From: an uncultured Gemmatimonadota bacterium
GTDB lineage: Bacteria; Gemmatimonadota; Gemmatimonadetes; Gemmatimonadales; Gemmatimonadaceae
Direction: 5' to 3'
Length of the DNA stretch: 10,809 nucleotides
Assembly: GCA_946479995.1 (NCBI GenBank)
Contig: CAMLIU010000026.1
Coordinates: 1-10,809, forward strand
Shown here: positions 7,028 through 10,809 of the stretch, piece by piece
How the letters are laid out: each line of letters begins with the position of its first letter
How positions within the stretch are numbered: position 1 is the stretch's first letter
Program-made: the position numbers and the translations under genes
Notes under the pieces: generated by a model
The model's database searches: none
What the model saw: only the letters and a program-made list of their open reading frames with translations
What the model was told of the DNA's origin: nothing

Positions 7028-7064
7028 TTGTGTTGTAGTTGCAGTTCTCACCCGGACGGATCTC

Positions 7065-8549
7065 ATGTTTCGCAGACTCATTTTCGCCGGCCTGCTGGTG
7101 CCCGGCGTTGTTTTCGCACAGCCCCAGACGGAATTCGCCTCGCGCCGCGCGGCGTTGCTGAGGAAGGTGGGCGACGGCGTGATCGTCGCCTTCGGCGCCC
7201 ACGAGCCGGCGCAGGATTACCTCTCGTTCTTCCAGGCTCCGTCCTTCTATTACCTCACCGGCCTGCGCGAGCCCGATGCGGCGCTGGTGATGGTGAAGAA
7301 GAACGGCCAGGTGAACGCCACGATGTTCGTGCAGCCGCGGCTGCCGGCGCGGGAAGTATGGACCGGCTCCCGCATGGGGACGTCCGCGGTGGAGAAGCTC
7401 ACCGGGGTCCGTGGCCGGTCGAGCGAGCAGCTTTCCGCCGTTCTCGACTCCCTGGCCGGCACCGGGCAGCAGTTCCTCGTCATCGGCGACGTGGCGGCGT
7501 ACGAGGCCGAGTCGCAGGGCCAGACGGCGGTGCGCACCGCCGACGACCAGCTCCTCGACCGAATCAAGGCGACGCATCCCACGCTGCGCATCACACCGGT
7601 GAACGACGTGGTGGAGCAGCTGCGCGGCACGAAGAGCCCGGCCGAGCTGTCGCTCATCAAGCAGGCGGTGGAGATCACCGTGCTCGCCCAGAAGGAAGCC
7701 ATCTCGGCGCTCACGGACGGCATCAACGAGTTCGAGCTGCAGGCGCTCATCGAGTACACCTTCCGCCGCAACGGCGCCGACCGGCCCGCGTTCGCGACGA
7801 TCGTCGGCTCAGGGCCGAACTCCACCACGCTCCACTACAACCGCGACGATCGGTTCATCGACATCAACGACATGGTGGTGATGGACATCGGCGCGTCGTA
7901 CAAGGGGTACGCGGCGGACGTCACGCGCACGGTGCCGGCAAGTGGACACTTCTCCCCTTCGCAGCGCGACATCTACCAGCTCGTGCGCGATGCGCAGGCT
8001 GCGGCGGAACGCCAGGCGGTGCCCGGCGCGCCGGCGCGGCTGATGAACGACTCGGCCAACGCGGTGATCGCCGCCGGGCTTGCGCGCCTGAAGCTGATCG
8101 ACTCGCCGAACGCGACGTACGACTGCAGCGCGGGGCCGACGCCGCGCGAGTGCCCGCAATACCGCCTGTACTACATGCACGGCATCGGGCACGGCATCGG
8201 GCTCGAGGTGCACGACCCGGAGCAGTACTACTACACGGCGCGGCTCCTGCCTGGCAGCGCATTCACCATCGAGCCCGGCATCTACGTGCGCGAGCACGTG
8301 CTGGAGGAGATGCCCGACACGCCGCGGAATCGCGAGATCGCCGGCCGGCTGCGGCAGTTCGTGACCTTCTACAGGAACATCGGCGTGCGCATCGAGGACG
8401 ACTACGCGGTCACCGACCGTGGCGTGGAGCGGCTGTCGGCCGGCGCCCCGCGCGAGATCCCGGAGCTCGAGGCACTCATGAAGGCGGGATCCACTGGCCC
8501 GGCGAAGCGGAACCGGGAGATCGTGAACAGGTACCGGGAGAAGCCGTAG
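7065..8549 (+). CDS. Secreted Xaa-Pro aminopeptidase (M24B, aminopeptidase P)
   Basis: 494-residue metallopeptidase expected to remove N-terminal residues that precede proline. A signal peptide (1-18, basic MFRR then a hydrophobic core, cleavage after VFA) sends it to the periplasm or outside, unlike cytoplasmic E. coli PepP. Residues ~23-165 form the aminopeptidase-P N-terminal domain (FASRRAALLRKVGDGVIV, then FYYLTGLREPDAALVM). The pita-bread catalytic domain follows with all five metal ligands: Asp274 (MDIGA), Asp285 (ADVTRT), His376 (HGIGHGIGL), Glu403 (TIEPGIY) and Glu444 (VRIEDD); His257 (TLHYNR) and His383 (EVHD) are the usual active-site histidines. An insert with two Cys (354, 363) precedes the GHGIGL motif. 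ATG 7065 is preferred over the upstream open frame because it starts the signal peptide and has GGA just upstream. Its stop overlaps the next start. Confidence 0.94.
   Translation: MFRRLIFAGLLVPGVVFAQPQTEFASRRAALLRKVGDGVIVAFGAHEPAQDYLSFFQAPSFYYLTGLREPDAALVMVKKNGQVNATMFVQPRLPAREVWTGSRMGTSAVEKLTGVRGRSSEQLSAVLDSLAGTGQQFLVIGDVAAYEAESQGQTAVRTADDQLLDRIKATHPTLRITPVNDVVEQLRGTKSPAELSLIKQAVEITVLAQKEAISALTDGINEFELQALIEYTFRRNGADRPAFATIVGSGPNSTTLHYNRDDRFIDINDMVVMDIGASYKGYAADVTRTVPASGHFSPSQRDIYQLVRDAQAAAERQAVPGAPARLMNDSANAVIAAGLARLKLIDSPNATYDCSAGPTPRECPQYRLYYMHGIGHGIGLEVHDPEQYYYTARLLPGSAFTIEPGIYVREHVLEEMPDTPRNREIAGRLRQFVTFYRNIGVRIEDDYAVTDRGVERLSAGAPREIPELEALMKAGSTGPAKRNREIVNRYREKP
8537..8540 (+). promoter_or_regulatory. 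Ribosome binding site for the overlapping GTG start
   Basis: GGAG lies 8 nt before the GTG at 8549-8551, inside the last codons of the aminopeptidase. Together with the TAGTG stop/start overlap, this fixes the start of the downstream gene and implies translational coupling. Confidence 0.65.
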
Positions 8550-10795
8550 TGGCCAATGCGACGCTCACCGCGTTCGGAACGCTACTGGGCATTGCCGCCG
8601 CGCATCCGCTGCGGCGTTTCCTGCCGGAGCGCTTGCGCACCGTCGCCGTGGTTGGGTCCGGGCTGCTGGGCGGAGTGGTCGCTGGCCGTGGAGTGGAGGT
8701 CGCAATCGGTATCTCGCACACGGAGAGTCTCCCTCTCGCGCCGGTGCTCCTCGTCTCGCTCCTGATCGCCCTCATCGCTGCACTCCTGCTCGGCAGGGCG
8801 GGCGCGCTGGGCGACGAGGCTCCTGATATGATCGTGAGCGTGGCCCTCGTGCTCACGGCGTTCGCGTTCGTGCCGCTGGCCAACCTGCCGTTGGCGCATG
8901 AGTACGCGCCCTGGTACTCGCTGGCCTTGATGTACTGGCTGTCAGTCGGCGGCGGCGTACTCCTCACGCTCTTCCTGCTCGCCAGGCTGTTCCCGCTCAT
9001 AACCCGCGGATGGGCGAAGCTGGCCGAGTGGGCAATGCGCGTTCCAACCGCCGTGTTCGTCGGTTCGGCAGCGATCGCGGGAGTCGTGCTCGCGGCGGTG
9101 CTTTTCACGGTCTGCTTCGGCCGGCAGCCACAGGACGTGGATGAAGCTGCACAGCTCTGGCATGCGAAGATCCTCCTGAGCGGACGACTCACGCTCCCCG
9201 TCGATCCGAACGTTGAGTTCTTCATGATGGACGACATGATCAGCCACGGGCGCTGGTTCTCCCAGTACCCGATAGGTGGACCGGCATTCGCTGCCCTGGG
9301 TGTGGCGGCTCACGCCGCGTGGCTGCTCAATCCAGTGCTGATCGGACTCACGATTGTCGGGGTGCATGCATTCGCGCGCCGCGCCTATGGAGAGCCGACC
9401 GCGCGCGCCGCGACGGTGCTCTTTGCGCTTGCGCCCTTCGCGTTGTTCGTCGGCGCGAGCTACATGAATTGCATTCCCGTGCTGTGCCTGGCCAGCGTTG
9501 CGATGGCCCAACTCGCCATCTGGATGTCCGCTGACACCGGACGCAGGCTTGACACGTCCGCGGCCCTCACTGGGCTCGCGGTCGGCCTCGCCTTCACCGT
9601 CCGGCCGCTCGACGGCCTCGTGCTGGCGGTCGTCGTGGGGGGACTGCAGCTCACGTACGCGGGACGGGATCTCAGGAAGTGGAAGTCGCTCGGATGGCAG
9701 GTGGGGGCCGGCCTCGTGCCGATCGCGGTCCTGTGCTACGTCAATTATCGAACTACGGGTTCGCCATTTCGGCTCGGGTACGAACTGCTGTACGGCGACG
9801 CGACGCGCCTCGGCTTTCACCTCGATCCGTACGGCCTGCCGCATACGCCTGTGCGCGCGCTGGCATACGCATCCAAGTACCTGCTGCAGCTGAGCCTCAT
9901 GTTGTTCGAGTGGCCGTTGCCCGCGCTCGGCGTGCTGATCGCGGGGCTGCTGGTACTGCGTCGTCCGAACCGCTGGGACTACTTCCTGGTCGCGATGCTC
10001 GGCGCGCAGACACTGGCCTATGCGCTCTACTGGTTCAACGGAGCATTCCGTGGACCGCGCTATCTCGTGACTGCATTGCCCGCGGTGGTGATCCTCGTAG
10101 CACGCGCGCCGTTCCTCCTGTCAGCCGCGACGCGCGGCACCGTGAAGCGAATGGTGCCGCTGGTACTACCCACGTGCGTCCTCCTCACCTGGCTTGCCTT
10201 TCCCATACGGGCGAGCGTCGCGGGGCGCGCGCGCCAGTACCGGCGAGAGACCTCTCCCGCCGCGCGGGTCGATCCGACTCGCCTCGCGCGGGAGGCCGGC
10301 ATTCACCACGCGCTCGTATTCGTCAACGAGGATTCGCGGAATCGCGCGCTGCGCCAGCTCTGGGCCCTCGGCATCCTGCAGGGCGACGCACTGCAATTGC
10401 TCGCGTCGGGTCCGCTGTGCGCCACTCGTCTCGCCATCGACGCGGAGTATGCACTCGGTCCAGGTCGCGCGGAGGGCCGGCTGCAGCGGATGGAGCACGA
10501 GATCACCAGCTACCAGCCCACGTCCCCACTCGCGGGGCCGTGCCTGGAGGATGCCCGCCGGGATGCTGCGGGAACCGCAACCTACCGCCAGTTCCTCTCG
10601 GCGAACTCGATAGACGCCCACGGCAACGTTGCGGGCGACGTCATCTACGTGCTCGACTTGGGTGCGAGGAATAACCTGCTCCGCCAGCGATTCGGCGATC
10701 GTACGTGGTATCGCTTTGGCGCGCGCACCACGGTCAGTGGCAACCAGCCCGCGCTGCTCCCCTACGCTGACGCGGAACAAGACGTTCGTTACTGA
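8549..10795 (+). CDS. Polytopic membrane protein, probable GT-C-fold glycosyltransferase (GT39/ArnT-like)
   Basis: 748 residues with many hydrophobic segments. About four helices come first (roughly 33-56, 62-82, 95-112, 122-150), then a helix at 168-189. A loop with the motif QDVDEAAQLWHAKILLSGRL (195-214) follows. An acidic motif in the first periplasmic loop after a helix is typical of GT-C enzymes, which move sugars from polyprenyl-phosphate carriers. Further GT-C-like parts are FSQYPIGGPAFAALG (237-251), a series of helices to about 552, and FRGPRYLVTALPAVVIL (500-516). The C-terminal ~190 residues are soluble and have no motif I recognise. The acceptor cannot be deduced. The GTG start overlaps the aminopeptidase stop (TAGTG). 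Codon choice looks somewhat less GC-biased than upstream, by eye only. The open frame upstream of 8549 is a shadow of the aminopeptidase. Confidence 0.8.
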   Translation: MANATLTAFGTLLGIAAAHPLRRFLPERLRTVAVVGSGLLGGVVAGRGVEVAIGISHTESLPLAPVLLVSLLIALIAALLLGRAGALGDEAPDMIVSVALVLTAFAFVPLANLPLAHEYAPWYSLALMYWLSVGGGVLLTLFLLARLFPLITRGWAKLAEWAMRVPTAVFVGSAAIAGVVLAAVLFTVCFGRQPQDVDEAAQLWHAKILLSGRLTLPVDPNVEFFMMDDMISHGRWFSQYPIGGPAFAALGVAAHAAWLLNPVLIGLTIVGVHAFARRAYGEPTARAATVLFALAPFALFVGASYMNCIPVLCLASVAMAQLAIWMSADTGRRLDTSAALTGLAVGLAFTVRPLDGLVLAVVVGGLQLTYAGRDLRKWKSLGWQVGAGLVPIAVLCYVNYRTTGSPFRLGYELLYGDATRLGFHLDPYGLPHTPVRALAYASKYLLQLSLMLFEWPLPALGVLIAGLLVLRRPNRWDYFLVAMLGAQTLAYALYWFNGAFRGPRYLVTALPAVVILVARAPFLLSAATRGTVKRMVPLVLPTCVLLTWLAFPIRASVAGRARQYRRETSPAARVDPTRLAREAGIHHALVFVNEDSRNRALRQLWALGILQGDALQLLASGPLCATRLAIDAEYALGPGRAEGRLQRMEHEITSYQPTSPLAGPCLEDARRDAAGTATYRQFLSANSIDAHGNVAGDVIYVLDLGARNNLLRQRFGDRTWYRFGARTTVSGNQPALLPYADAEQDVRY

Positions 10796-10809
10796 TGCCG
10801 AGCCGGCCG

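Larger units (their letters stand above)
6885..7042. repeat. 158-bp imperfect inverted-repeat element with GTAC-heptamer arms
   Basis: The ends are GCAACT (6885-6890) and its complement AGTTGC (7037-7042). Inside these, the left arm has GTAC at 6894, 6901 and 6908 and GTAT at 6915. The right arm has GTAC at 7003, 7010, 7017 and 7024. All steps are exactly 7 bp. Read as its complement, the right arm matches the left arm at 17 of 20 positions over the segment ending in CGTAC. A further pair, GGACC (6921-6925) and GGTCC (6996-7000), lies inside the arms, and a hairpin occupies the middle. The layout is roughly concentric, like a miniature inverted-repeat element or a structured RNA. It fills most of the 183-bp gap between DUF445 and the aminopeptidase. 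I see no poly-T tract, so a simple terminator is unlikely. Confidence 0.8.

Noticed and set aside
6927..7064. In-frame N-terminal extension of the aminopeptidase
   Set aside because: The extension is the translation of the repeat element, and it would bury the signal peptide that starts at 7065.
6977..8548. Open frame continuous with the GT-C-like gene, which would give a 1272-residue protein
   Set aside because: It overlaps the aminopeptidase in another frame, has an Ala/Arg/Gly-rich composition typical of shadow frames, and the GTG at 8549 has its own ribosome site.

Overview
The window is ordinary, densely coding, GC-rich bacterial chromosome. I see no rRNA, tRNA, CRISPR array, insertion sequence or phage gene. 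Its GC-rich third codon positions open long spurious frames on both strands. The gene set is a PBP2-type transpeptidase, DUF2911 and DUF502 proteins, UdgX, and a secreted M24 aminopeptidase coupled to a large membrane glycosyltransferase-like protein. This suggests a didermal, GC-rich soil or aquatic lineage. Gemmatimonadota is my best guess, from general resemblance only; there is no marker gene to confirm it.

Layout. On the minus strand, positions 1-1672 hold a two-gene unit: a DUF2911 lipoprotein followed 3 nt later by a DUF502 membrane protein that runs off the left edge. A 159-bp divergent spacer (1673-1831) contains a perfect 48-bp palindrome. From 1832 everything is on the plus strand: UdgX-type uracil-DNA glycosylase, a DUF937 protein, an AlkA-type 3-methyladenine glycosylase, PBP2 (mrdA-like) and a DUF445 membrane protein, with gaps of 36-65 nt. 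A 183-bp spacer (6882-7064) holds a second, larger inverted-repeat element. Last comes a secreted Xaa-Pro aminopeptidase whose stop codon overlaps the GTG start of a 748-residue polytopic membrane protein with a GT-C-like first loop. No gene-free stretch exceeds 300 bp.

How the genes fit together. UdgX and AlkA both remove damaged or misplaced bases and flank a small DUF937 gene, so 1832-3724 may be a base-excision-repair transcription unit. PBP2 and DUF445 act at the cell envelope. The aminopeptidase and GT-C-like gene are almost certainly co-translated, though I see no functional link between them.

The least explained signal is non-coding. Both larger spacers carry arrays in which the self-complementary tetramer GTAC recurs exactly every 7 bp, arranged as inverted repeats. 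One copy is a compact 48-bp perfect palindrome. The other is about 158 bp, with heptamer arms around a core that contains its own hairpin. They look like two forms of one dispersed intergenic repeat family. I found no convincing sigma-70 promoters or rho-independent terminators in the spacers.
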